Shown here: positions 24,136 to 36,036 of the stretch, piece after piece | Layout of the letters: every line of letters starts with the position of its first letter | Position numbering within the stretch: the first letter of the stretch is position 1 | DNA from: Umbilicaria muhlenbergii | Lineage: Eukaryota; Ascomycota; Lecanoromycetes; Umbilicariales; Umbilicariaceae | Direction of reading: 5' to 3' | NCBI GenBank assembly: GCA_000611775.1 | Contig: KK106981.1 | Span: 2,541,211 to 2,605,210, forward strand | Length of the DNA stretch: 64,000 nt | Position numbers and translations under genes: made by a program | The notes under the pieces: model-generated | Databases searched by the model: none | What the model saw: only the letters and a program-made list of their open reading frames with translations | Told to the model about the DNA's origin: nothing

Positions 24136-25764
24136 TGTTTTATTTAAATTTATCAAGGCTTCACATCTGAGCCTCATGTTGTCTTTAAATCATAAGCATG
24201 TTTCAGGGCTGCCCTCAGAGCTTAAGGTTAAAATTATACTCAATAGACTTGATGCAAACCAGGACTTTTCTATGAGTGGCTGTTAACTTCATGCAATTAA
24301 GCAGCTTTATTAATCATTTAAAATGCTCAGCATTTCTCCTTTCATTCTTTTGCACCTTAGCAATCCTCATCACCTTTTCAAGATGAACATTGAAGGGGAC
24401 TTGATTTGAGGCAATGATGATGAATCAGAAGTATTCACACAAGCTTAAAGTCTTTCAATCTGAATTATCACTTGTTATCATGGCTTATCAGCAGAGACCT
24501 GCAAAACGTTCTCAAATCAAGCTTTAATGCATAAAGTGTTATATTCATTAATACATGAAATATAAAATCAATGCATAGAGCACCTGTCTGTCACAGTGTT
24601 AAACATCACTGTTGAGATCTATGAGGATGCAGAACAGCAGAATTAATAATGCATCTTTCATGAAAGTTTATACAATCAATACATGAAATCACTGCTACCA
24701 GTAAGCAACCTTTTTCAGTGAGGAAAAGTAGAACTTCAAGTTCACAACATCATGAATTATTCACACCTCACTCAGATCAAGCACCTAGAGGAAAGAGACA
24801 GAACTGCAGTGATTCACAGTTCTTCAAACTTTAAAACTCTTTACATTTTTAAAGAAGTTGACTTTGATGCATTTTTAAAGTCTCATGCTGATTTTCAACA
24901 CCAAAGGGACATTTGTTATCATGAGATTCAGATCATTTCATCATCATTAAAGCACCTTAACATAATTCCTCCTTCAAACACCTTAATCACTGTCAGATGT
25001 TGCATGTGAAAAATCATTCATTCACTCTGCTCTACAGCAGTCAATATATGCTCATAGTAAGCATTATGCCCTACATGTGCTCAGCCTGACTATAGGCGCT
25101 CAGTCAATGTAGGTGAGCACTGAGAAAGCTGATATGAGAAGTTATTTAATGTACTTTAATTTCTATGAAGACTGCTTGCTTCTATATGTTCATTTATATC
25201 AATTGAAGTGATATTTAGTTAGATATAATACATCTATTTGGCCTCTATATCATTCATTGCAACAGATTATGAGTTTAATTAGTGCATAATTATCACCTGT
25301 TGTCAGTTACATTGCTTTACTACTTTACTCTGCTTTAGCTCTCACTGATGAACCCTCAACCTTATCAAGATCATGCAGAGCTCATCATGCAGATATGATG
25401 ATTAAGAGATTAATTCTAAAAAGTCATTAAGTGGTGAGCAAAACTACATATGTGAGTGTTGCAGAATTAACTGAACGCGCTAGGCTCAATCAGAAACTAG
25501 TGTGAGTTGCTTAATCTTATCATGCTTTTAACAAACCTGATTAAGCAATTGAAAGTCTATCATGCAAACAGATGATATAAACACTTCAAGTTGAGTGCTT
25601 TCTAAACTCAATTTTCATACAATATAAATGCTCATTTTCAGATGATAAAACATCAGTTTATCACTTGAATCAAAAAGGTCAAAAAACTTTAAAAATTCAC
25701 ACTCACCCTCTTCAAACTGTTATCCACGCCGCTGCAGATGCAGGAGCAGTCATACAGATTTAAA
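24136..25764. other. Region without recognised genes
   Basis: It contains one open frame, 24752-25009 on the plus strand (85 codons, beginning MNYSHLTQIKHLEERDRTAV), charged and unrecognised. A coding-like stretch seems to precede it from about 24430. The part at 25440-25760, just before the copia gag, may contain the copia leader or LTR remnant, but no second LTR is available to define it. Confidence 0.35.
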
Positions 25765-27165
25765 AAAGTATGAAATATAATAAACTGAAGAGTATGACAG
25801 CTTTAAAGCTCAATAAGAGCAATTATATGACATGAGCTGAGTTCATACAGGCATATTTAATGACGTGAGATCACTGAGACGTCATTGAAGAAGTATACAT
25901 CAAGCTTATAAAAATGTTAATGAATGATGAAGAGATGAAGAGATCACAAGAGGAGATCAAGAAGTGAGTAAAAGTGAATAAAAAAACCTGATATGATATA
26001 AAATTATTTTACAATCAAGCTGACACAACCTTTTATAAACTGAAGACTGTCAAGGAGCTTTGAGATCACTTAAAAAAATAAAAAAGTTTATAAAAATCAC
26101 TTATTATCTGTCTCAAATCAGAGCTTTCTTCAATTATAAGCAAGGACTGAAGAAGACAGCAGAGCAAGTTTTATACATCTTGCAGAAAATTTAAGCTGAA
26201 ATTCAGATTTTAAGTCCTGATACTTTTATATATAATAATATGCTTCAAGAAGTCTTCCTTGAAGCTTTATAAAAGAATTCATATGACTCAATGATCTTTT
26301 AAATTCAAAATGAGGTGGTAAAGTCATCCATTATTAATATTGTACATCAACTAAAGGAGAGGGAAATGAATGATGCCTTAAATAAAATGATTAAAACATT
26401 ATTATCAATGCTGTCAAGACAAGAAGTCAGTCAAGAAGATAATAATCATTCAATAAGAACAGCAAGAATGACAAGAACAGTAAACATAAAAAAAAAAGTC
26501 ATTTCACTGTGAACTGCTATGCTACTCATATGAAAGATAAGGAAGAATTACCCTCAAACAGTGTTAAATCACCTCTGAAATTAAAGGTCAATGCAAGGCA
26601 AGTCTCTGAAAATTTAAAGAAATCAGAAACTTTAAAAAATTTAAAAAAATTAAATAATCAAGATCATGAAGTCAGTGATGATGATAAATTGTGAAAAGCA
26701 ACAGTCATAAAAGTTATAATCAGTTTGAAATTACCCCTCAGCTGCTGAATAGTTGACTTCAAAGCAAGTCATCATATGACCTCAGATAAGAGCTTTTTCA
26801 CTGAAATTCAAATTACTCTATGAATATTTGTTTAACCAATGAAAAGTTGATAAAGGTGACTGAAATTGACAAGATGAAAGTTTCTTTTGAGAGCAAAATA
26901 CTAACTTTAAAGGACATTCTTTATGTATTAAAATTAAACAGGAATTTACTGTTGATCAGAGCAGTTAATAAAAATAAGATAATTGTAAAATTTGAACTCA
27001 AATGAGTGCTTTTTAAGCATCAAGGAAACATTATTGTCACAGTAAATTAACACAGTTCAATTTATATACTGAAATCAATAAATAGGAAAGTGACTTTTTA
27101 AGGTTTAAACTTATTAAAAATCAATGAACAGCTTGACTGCTTTAATAACAGCAGTTAAGCTGTTC
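25765..27165 (+). mobile_element. Ty1/copia fragment: gag and protease region
   Basis: A broken copia-type element on the plus strand. The gag-like part (about 25765-26520) has the WAEFIQAYLMT-type start and the long polar helix-rich body typical of copia gag, and ends in a degenerate zinc-knuckle area. The protease region (about 26740-27000) shows FKASHHMTSDKSFF, like the copia protease active-site neighbourhood, and the later word LKDILYVLKLNRNLL, a copia hallmark before the integrase. Reverse transcriptase is absent: the sequence stops at 27165, where family C 3' sequence begins. No LTR was found. It is the only copia material in the window. Confidence 0.75.
27126..27165. repeat. Hairpin at the copia/C junction
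   Basis: GAACAGCTTGACTGC (27126-27140) pairs with GCAGTTAAGCTGTTC (27151-27165) across a 10-base loop, with one wobble pair. It ends exactly where similarity to the C element begins. Confidence 0.7.
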
Positions 27166-27454
27166 ATTAATTTTTTAAAATAATTAAAATTATAACCTGC
27201 AACAGCAGCAACATAAGATTCACAGATATGAAAAGAAATATTTTTAATCTTTATAAATATTATTATAAAGATCAGTTATAAAGCACTTTTATAAAAAGTA
27301 ATCATGAAAAATATTTACAAATAATCTTATGATCTTATTCATAATTAATGAGTTAAACAAGCTACTCTGAAATAACATAATTATAAAGCTAAGTCTCATT
27401 TTAAAAAGTTATTTTATAAGAAATTTAATTATATAAGGCCCTGTTAACTGCCTG

Positions 27455-27685
27455 TGTCAAGACTATGCAGATTATGAATTCATGCATGTATTTTAACAGC
27501 TGACATTAAGCTACAGAGAAGAATTCTAATTTAAGAAGCAAAAGAAAGAAAGAGTATGAAGATTAAAATCTTTATGTGCACATTAAACTCATTAATTTAA
27601 ATCACCGCTAACTCAATCAGTCATTCAGTTCAGTTTATTATTTGAATCATTCAGTTCAGTTTAATATTCAGATGTAAACTTGACA
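27455..27685 (-). repeat. 3' LTR of element B
   Basis: 231 bp and aligned without gaps to 33115-33345. Flanked on the left by GCCTG. Confidence 0.92.
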
Positions 27686-30600
27686 TTACCTTCATCTTTA
27701 TTTAATGAGCTTCATGAGCTGATCATTTATTTTTCTGCCTTGTTGTTGATGTATTCAGTGGCTTGACTGACTTATTTAAGTACTTTTCATGAAATGCCTC
27801 CTTCAGTTCAGGTGAGTGTTTGAATTCATCAGTGTTGTATCAAGTCTTGTCAGGTGAATATTCTTTTCATGTCACTTTGTACTGTAATTTATTTTTCTCT
27901 TAATGATTATCATTAATCTGTTTGACTTCTCATTTCAGTTTGGCCTGTTCAGTTATTACTGGTGGCGGTGGTGGCTCAATTTGTTCAGGCAAAGGATCAT
28001 TCACAGTGAGTTGTAGTAAGAAGATGTGAAAGACAGAGTGTATCTTCATTGACTCAAGCAGTTTAAGTTTATATATCTGAGCTGATACTTTCTTCTTGAT
28101 TCAAAAAGGTCCTTCATTCTTGTGATTCAGCTTTTTGAATGAGTGAGTTGTTTGAATATTTTTTGTTGACAATCATATCAGGTCTCTCACTTGATATGTT
28201 AAAGTTAATGTTCAAGTTCTGTTCATGAAGTCTTTTTGTTGAAGTTATGCTGCTGTCATGTTTTCCTGTAACATTGCATGTAAAGCTTTCATATGATTCA
28301 TTATGAAATCAGCTTTTCCCTTCAGAATTCATTCCCTTGTCAGCAGCAGAGTGATCAATCATTTAAAGTTAAAGTTCATTTAAAGGTGATATCCTTTATT
28401 CACAAAAAATAATGAAACCTTGATGAAGTCAGAATCTGCATTGTTGGCAGTAAACTCAGTCATTGATAATCATTTTGCTCAGTCATCTTGCTGATAGTTC
28501 ACAAATGCTTTAAGATATCATTTGACATTTACATTTACATTTTCAGACTGCCCGTCTGTCTCTGAGTGAAAAGCGGTTGAAGGTTTCAATCTGATTCAGA
28601 GTCATTCACATAAGTACTTTCAGAGTAGTGTTACAAATTATAATCCTCAGTCTGATGTAATTGTCTGTGATAATTCATGAAATCTTCATACATTTTGAAG
28701 CAAGAGTTCAGTAATGTATTCAGTTGATATTTCCCCTTCTTTATCTGTTAAGCAAGGGATATAATGTCTTTTCTTAATCAGCCTGCAAATGATTATCAGG
28801 ATTGTGTTGAATCCTTCATTTTCAAATAACCTGATAATCAAGTCAAGTGAAATATCTTGTCATGAATGACTTGAAATTAAAAGTGATTTCAGGGCTCCTT
28901 GATAGTGCTCATTCATGTTCTTTGTTCAGCGGCAGATATGACAATTTTGAACAAACTGACTTATTGTTCAATTCATTCAGGGTTAGTAGTAGGAGCATGC
29001 AAGCAGTTTTAAAGTCTTTTGATGTTTAATATGTTTTACAATCAGTTGTTCATGTGCTTCTTGAATCAGTCAGAGTCATAACTTATTCTTATTTGAATCA
29101 TTGTTAACTTCTGAGACTCATACCTGTTCCTGATACAGTAATCAACTGTTTGCATCTTCAGTACAGTCACTGAGAGAGATTTTGATGAAATGTCTTACTT
29201 TAATTCATAGTAGGTTTATGACTTCCTGGCAGAAATTGTCTGCTTTCATATAACAGGTAATCAACTCATTTAAAGTTTTATTCAAAGCTTGTTCATTTGA
29301 TTTATTCAGAGTTTTGTTCAGGATATTGTTCAAATCATTATTTAAATTGTTCAAAGCCTGTTCAGCTGATTTTAAAAGCTGAGGAGCTTTTTCCTTTTGT
29401 TCAGCAATGATACATGAGTTTAAGAAGCAGCTCAGTAGCATGATTTAAAATTAATATCATAATCACTCATCATTTTCATTCTTCTTTAGTTGATCATCTG
29501 AGTGTTTAATGAGTGCATTCACCTTTTTATTTTCTTTGCCTGTTCAGTAAGTGATCACAAAGTTGAATTATGAAAGGAATTCAGCTCATCTGACTTGTTT
29601 ATGAGTCAGTTTCTTGATCATCATTAAGTACTTCAGGACTTTATGATCTGTTAAGATTTAAATCAGATCCTCTGTTTCTGCTAGTTCAGCACATCATTCC
29701 TTTAAACTTCAAATGATGATCAACAATTCTTTGTCATAAATCTCATAATTACATTCAGCTGATATGAGTTTCTTAAAGAAAAATGTCACTGAATACATTA
29801 ATTTCTGATCATCTTTCTGAGATAGTACTCCTGCGGATACCAGATCAGATGAGTCACATTTAAGATAACATGTTCAAGTTCAGTTGAAGTGTTGTAATAC
29901 TGACATGTTAATCAGTCAGTTCTTTAGTTCATTAAACACTTGAAGACACTGTTCAGTTTACATATTAAAGAGTATGTTCTTGCTTGTCAGTCTGATTAAA
30001 GGTTTTATGATTTTAAAATATCTCTTTATGAATCATTAGTAAAAGTTACAAAAACTTAAGAATGCCTGCAGCTGTTTTAAATTAATGAGTATCTCTCAAG
30101 TCTTAATGACTGTGATCTTTTCAAGATTCACTTGAATATCATGATGTTTTATGATCAGTTTTAAGTATTGAGTTTCAGTCTTGTGAAATTCACACTTCTT
30201 GATTTCAGTCTGTAAATTTGCCTTCCTCAGTTGTTCTAGAATGATTCAAACATGAGTTTAATGTTCAGACAAGGACTCTGAATAAATCAGGATATTATTC
30301 AAATATGTTGTACAACATGTGTTCAATAAATTGAATAGTACATCATTAATGAAGTGCTGAAAGGTGATTGATCTGTTAGTGAATTTGAAAGGCAAGATCT
30401 TATATTTGTAGAAATTATGCCTTGTTTGAAAGGTGATCAGGTCTTCAGATTCAGGATTCATTCATATGCAGTGAAATGCCTGTTGTATATCAATTTTTGT
30501 GAAGTATTTTGTCTTTAAAATCTGAGTCAGGGTTTCTTCAATTAAAGGTAATGAGTATCAGTCTTTCTTCATAATTGAATTCAGCTTTCAGTAGTTGACA

Positions 30601-31139
30601 CACAGTCATAAAGACTCATCTTTCTTTCATATGAACAGAATCAATGAGGCTACTGATGATTGACTGACTTCAATGAAACTTTTTTACAAGTTGTCTTCTA
30701 TGTAGTTCTTTACCACTATCAGTTCTTCATGTGACATATTGTAGAGAGGTGTGTATCTGAGTTTTTATTTATCTTTTAAGATGATCTTGTGATCATAGGG
30801 TTGATGCAGAGGGAGTTCATTTGCAGCCTTTTTAGAAAAGACATTAATCAGGTCATGATATTCAAAAGAGAGAATCACCTTGATATTTAATTCACTTAAC
30901 TTCAGTTCAAAGTTCAATGCTTCCTCAATCTGTTGAATAAAGATAATAAAAATTTTGTTACCTTCCTTCATATTCAATGTGAACAGTGCTGCACCAATCA
31001 TCTTGATATTGACTACATGTGAGGAATTATTACCCTTTGATGCAAAGGCTGATTCAGGATTTTTTAATGCAGAGACTGATTCAGGATCTGCTTTTGTGAT
31101 GAATTTCTTCAGGATCTGATAAGTTTTTGGTGATTCAGA

Positions 31140-31260
31140 TTCAATTATTCAGTTCATTTGTTCATTCAGTGTTCACTTCTTCAGTGTCATTTGTTCATTC
31201 AGTTTCATTCATTCATTCAGTTTTGTTCAGTTTATTTCATTCAGTTTTTCATTCAGTGGG
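31140..31260 (-). repeat. Short tandem repeats of CATTCAGTT type in element B
   Basis: A run of imperfect TTCATTCAGTT words between the gag knuckle and the RT region of B. A second short run based on TCTGAT lies at about 33017-33065 near its 5' end. Both are simple expansions inside the element. Confidence 0.6.
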
Positions 31261-33114
31261 AAAATCACTACCTGGTTCATAGGGTTGATTAAAATTTGAG
31301 TATGATTCATTCAAGAGAGTCTCAGTATAATGCTGAGATCTTTCATGTCTACAATCATCATGAGGGTAAGTCACTGAGAATGACTGCAGATCTTCATGAT
31401 TGAATAAATCATGTATATAACTCATTTCACTGTCTTTTTCTGAAAATCATGTAGGGTTCAGGGCTTTGACAGTGATACTGCCTCAATTTCAGATCATTCA
31501 ATCAGAGTCTTTATCAAGTTAGCATTAATGAAGGTATATTCAGTTGACTCAGTATCAAATAAAGCTTTGACTCATAGCTTGACCTCATTCAGAGTAAGCT
31601 TGCAATCCACTTTGAATGATGTTCAGGTGAACAGAATGTCTTCATTGATCATCAGCATTAATATCATCAAGGGATTATCATCATTCTCTATCATGACTTT
31701 AATAAAGAAACACCTTTTCCTGAATCTGATTCAGAATCAGAATCAGAATTGAATATGATTCATTACACACATCTTGATGCTGAAGTCTCTTTCTTTTTGT
31801 TCTTATTTAAACAGTTTAAGGCAAGGTGCTTCTGTTTATTGCATTTAAAACAACATCTTTTCTTCATCTGTTGTTCCTTGGCGGCGTCTGAGTGTGGTGT
31901 TCAGTTCAGTATTCAGGGAACTGATTCAGTGATCATTTGAGTAGTTGATTTTGAGGTCTCAATAGAATGTTCAGTCCTTGTATGAGTTTAACTTGCAGAA
32001 GGGGGCATCTGATTCATTTTAATGATTTTCTTTACATCAAGCAGTCATAAAGTCTGATTGATTCACTGACAGTGCTTGATGAATTCATAAAGGTCTTCAG
32101 GTCTGTCATCATTAATGTTTAACTGTTATTGAATAATGTTATTCACCTTGTTCAGAAGTTCTCCTATTCAGTATAAATCAAGGAACTAATTCAGTTCAGT
32201 AACATATCACTGAAAATCAGCTCAGAAGAACAGGAAGTCTTTAAATTCTTCCTTGTATGAGTTTAACTTGCAGAGAGGGGTGTTAAATTCTTAATAAAAC
32301 TTATGAAATTCATTAATGATGATACATTTTTGATCTGAGTCTCTGTAGATTCAGGTCAAATTCTTTAGCAGTTCAATAATATTTAAATAAGTTGTTCAGA
32401 ATGCTGAATTCATTTGAAGCTGTATGTGCTTGACAGAATCACCCTCAACTCTTGTCTTCATATATGTTATTTTCATCTGTTCAGTGAAGTATCATTCATT
32501 TATTGCTAGTAAATAGTTTTTGATCTTCATTACTCATTCATCATACTTTGAATGATCACTGAAGAACATCAGTGAATCAGAGAGCTTTGATAATCTGAAT
32601 GATTCTTCAACTGTGAGTTGAGGGAAATCAGGTCAGAGGGTGCTTATGATTATGATTCTTTATTCAAGGTATGTTATCACATCAGCTTGTTCAGCAACTT
32701 TCTTTTTTAGTTCCTTGCTCTTGTCTTTCATTCTTTCATAGTTCACTTGTAGTTCTTCATGTGCCTTTATAATGGTGTTGATTTCATTCAAAGACTGCTC
32801 ATGATCAGTGATCAATTGTTGAAGAGCAGTCATTGCTTTGAAGAGATGTTCTTGTAAAAGATTGATCAGGATCTCTGCTGTCAGAGTTGTTAAAATCTGA
32901 TTGATCAGGTTTTTGTTTAAGGTGAATTATTCATCATTCACAGAAGTCAACAAAGACTCTCTGATTTATGAGTAGACTACATTACTGAATTCTCTGATCA
33001 TTATGATTGATTTCAGGTTCTGGTTCTGATTCTGATTCTGATTTCAATTTCAATCTGATTCAGAATTTATTCAGGATGCCTCACGGCAGGAGATAAAGAA
33101 AGAGATTAAAATAA

Positions 33115-33345
33115 TATCAAGATTATGCAAATTATGAATTCATGCATGTATTTTAACAGCTGGCATTAAGCTACAGAGAAGAATTCTAATCTAAGAAGTA
33201 AAAGGAAGAAAGAGCATGAAGATTAAAATCTTTATATGCATGTTAAACTCATTAGTCTAAATTGCTGCTAACTCAATCAGTCGTTCAGTTCAGTTCATCA
33301 TTCAGATCATTCAGTTCAGTTCAATGTTCAAGTGTAAACCTGACA
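33115..33345 (-). repeat. 5' LTR of element B
   Basis: 231 bp and followed on the right by GCCTG at 33346-33350. Confidence 0.92.
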
Positions 33346-33953
33346 GCCTGTATGAAGAAAAAAAACACATGAAAATCACAGATAATTTACTTAAAAACAT
33401 TAATAATATAATTAATGTGAAATATGATAAACTGTATCACTGTTAACAAAAAAGTATCACAGAGATAAGCATTATGAAGATAAACATTATGAAGATAAAT
33501 ATTATAAAGACAAGCATCACAGGAGTAAACATCATAAAAACATATTATAAAAATTGTTATCATGAACTTACCTGATGAGAGATGAGAATGATTGAAGTTA
33601 TAAAAATTATTAACAGTGAAAACTTTTACCTTACAATGTAAACTGAGTCAAGAATCTAAAATTCATAATATTTAACAAAGTGAATTTGAATAACCTCATG
33701 AACAGCTAAATAAACTTATAAATATATAATAATTATCATAAACACTAAGTTAATGTATAAATTAATCATAACTTCATAAACATCTTATAAGGAGAGACTT
33801 TTTTTCTCATTAAGTTTTAATGAGTTTCATGATATATATATATATATATATTTTATTAATATTAATACATTGTGAAGCACTTCTTGATAAAGGCTTGCAA
33901 CTGTGAATATTATTATACTCATGAGAGTATGAGCCTTTAAAAGAGGAGGACAA

Positions 33954-34408
33954 TGTGAGTATTTAATATATAAAACTCATTAAGTATTAATTTAAAATAG
34001 AAAAAAATACATTTAACAACAACATAAATCTATAAAGGTAACTTTTATTAATAAATTAATCTTATAAAAAAGTTTAATCAATGAACATCACTCCTAACAC
34101 TTTATGAAAATGATTAAAAAAGTTAACATCATTGATAATATCTTATGAAGATGTGTTTCAGTAATGAATATCTTATGAAAATATCTTCATTGAGATAACT
34201 GCTTCATGAGGCTTTCTTTAAGCAGGTTAACTTTAAAAGAGATATATTATAAAATTAAAATATATTATATTTTCTTTCTTAATAATAATTCTCTACTTAT
34301 TAACAATATTATATTATTATAAATCATTAACTATAAACTTAAGTTATTATTATCATATAATTTCATAATTCCTTAGTTAAGATATTACCTCACAGTAGTA
34401 CATTTACA
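33954..34408 (+). repeat. 3' LTR of the second C copy
   Basis: 455 bp from TGTGAGTATT to TTACA. It matches 39289-39743 over its length. Similarity to the other C LTRs stops exactly at TTACA, which fixes the LTR end. A tetrahedral purine-rich tract just before the start looks like the polypurine tract. Confidence 0.88.
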
Positions 34409-34975
34409 TAAGTTTTAATTATTGTAACTCAACTCAGACTGAGTTGAGTTTTTTTTAAGTTGAGTCACACTGAGTTGAGTTTTTTTAAGTTTGGGTTGAG
34501 TTTTTCACTGAGTAACTCAGTTTAAGTTCATATATATAACTCATTTAAACAGCTTTTAAAGCAGCTTTTAAAACAACTTTTAAAACAGCTTTTAAAACAG
34601 CCTCAATGACAGTCTTGAAAAACAACTACTAAATTAACTTTTAAAATAACCTCAATAATGACCTCAAAAAACAACTTTCAAAACAGCTTTCAAAACAGCT
34701 TTTAAAACAGCTTTTAAAATAACTTTAATGACAATCTTAAAAAATAACCTTGAAAATAACTTAAGAAGACACCTTTTGAACTGACTTTTTAAGATTATCA
34801 TAAAAATTATCATAACTATTTGTATATACTGAGTAAACTCAGAATTTTTTAAGTTTAAATTAAATGAGTTGAGTTTTTTCTGAGTTGAGTTTCAACATGT
34901 ATAACTCATCTCAAAACTTAATTTAAACTTAACTCAAATTCAAACTCACTGAGTAAAACTCAACTCATAATGCAG
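34409..34975. repeat. Foldback-like repeat with internal minisatellite
   Basis: The left part holds a perfect palindrome (34426-34450, 12-base arms AACTCAACTCAG around one base) and several GAGTTGAGTTTTTT words. The right part (34860-34975) holds the same words and ends with their reverse complement, AAAACTCAACTCAT. Between them, 34550-34750 is a minisatellite of a 12-13-bp AAAACAGCTTTT unit with a longer repeated spacer CCTCAATGAC. It has no coding capacity. It looks like a non-autonomous foldback or MITE-like element next to the C LTR; no target duplication was identified. Confidence 0.6.
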
Positions 34976-35688
34976 CATAGTTTTTTCAAGATAACAATTT
35001 AATTAAGCTTTAATACTGAGAGTATAATTATCATAGTTTTTATTAAAACAGAAAAGATATGTTTTTAAATAATATTACATGAAGTATAAGTCACACATTT
35101 AATTTAAGACAAGGTGTTTAACAACTGCAGAATATATTATTTTGTTCAGTAGTTTTTATTTAAAATATAATTGATTTATTAAATCAATAATCAGCAGTTG
35201 ATTAATATATGTATTATTTTTATCTGTATATACCTTTTATAAGATCTCTGTCAGTGCAGCATGTTCAAAAAGTGAGAATTTAACTGAAAGAAGTATAATA
35301 TCATCTGAATTATTATGATATATATTAAATTAAATTACTCACTGTTCTTTGAGAGTTTCTTGTTACAGGTTTAACTTTTAACTTTTAATCTTATTGTCAG
35401 TATCACAGTGTGCTTTTCATAATGTTACTTTATCTGATTTTTTAAATTACATCTTTTTTGAGTTATTATATTAATTTTAACATTATTTAAGCAGACATTA
35501 TCTTGCATTCTGTAAAGTTATCACATTAAAATACTTTAAGATTTTGATCTTTTGTTTCTCAGTCAGCTTAATTAAAGCACATAAATCTCTCAGTAATAAC
35601 TTGTTTTTAATTATAAACATAAGATCTTTTTGCTGTACTGCACTGTGATAAGTGAATTAAATATTTCATTTAACTTCAGCAATTCTGT
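34976..35688. other. AT-rich spacer, nothing recognised
   Basis: No frame, LTR or tandem repeat was seen. It flanks the left end of the second D element. Confidence 0.4.
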
Positions 35689-36036
35689 TGTTACAGCTCC
35701 TGCACTATAGTATTAACAAAGTATGCAGTGCACATGAATACATGATATTACTCATCATGCTCACTCTGCTCACCTGATGAGCAGAGGTGAGCATGAAGTG
35801 TTACATCATGTTGCTCACTCTGCTCACTGAGGTGAGCAAGGTGAGCACATAAAGCATATAAATCTCTTATAATTTATATAATCAACAAGTAGATTCATAG
35901 TTAAAAGCTTATGCTCAACTCATGTATCAAAAGCAATCTACTAGTTCTATCTTCTAAAATCATTCATGATTACTTGTGATATGAACAGTTAATGAACAAC
36001 AGTATTACTTTAATCATTATGACATCACTTGTTACA
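35689..36036 (+). repeat. 5' LTR of the first D copy
   Basis: It runs from TGTTACAGC to TTGTTACA. The second half matches the A and D LTRs (the shared block around AGATTCATAGTTA). The first half is different and contains the palindromic words TGCTCACCTGATGAGCAGAGG and GGTGAGCA. Confidence 0.82.

Larger units (their letters stand above)
27455..33345 (-). mobile_element. Family B: complete but broken Ty3/gypsy chromovirus
   Basis: A 5.9-kb element with 231-bp LTRs at 27455-27685 and 33115-33345 and a perfect GCCTG target duplication. It reads leftwards. A leader and gag lie at about 33000-31800 with a CCHC zinc knuckle at about 31860-31815 (CFKCNKQKHLALNC). Protease follows (about 31570-31270), then RT (about 30720-30240, with the YLNNILIYS form of the catalytic region), RNase H about 29860-29560, integrase about 29050-28150 and a chromodomain about 27920-27690, close to the 3' LTR. 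Unlike A, D and E there is no room for an antisense frame after the chromodomain. About 27 LTR differences in 231 bp, all transitions. Dozens of coding breaks. Confidence 0.93.
27166..34408 (+). mobile_element. Family C second copy: 3' part only, split by element B
   Basis: Sequence 27166-27454 and 33351-33953 matches, in order, the 3' region of the C copy at 54180-55006. It leads through a purine-rich tract (about 33940-33953, before TGTGAG) into a 455-bp LTR at 33954-34408. Element B sits between GCCTG copies at 27450-27454 and 33346-33350. The 5' LTR, gag and pol of this C copy are not present; copia sequence lies where they should be. It is a broken fossil and older than B. Confidence 0.85.

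Noticed and set aside
23810-24286. Two plus-strand frames (23810-24013, 24083-24286) as genes
   Set aside because: They fall in or next to the inverted-repeat cluster and show no motif.
33834-33852. AT microsatellite
   Set aside because: A short simple run inside the C 3' region with no evident role.
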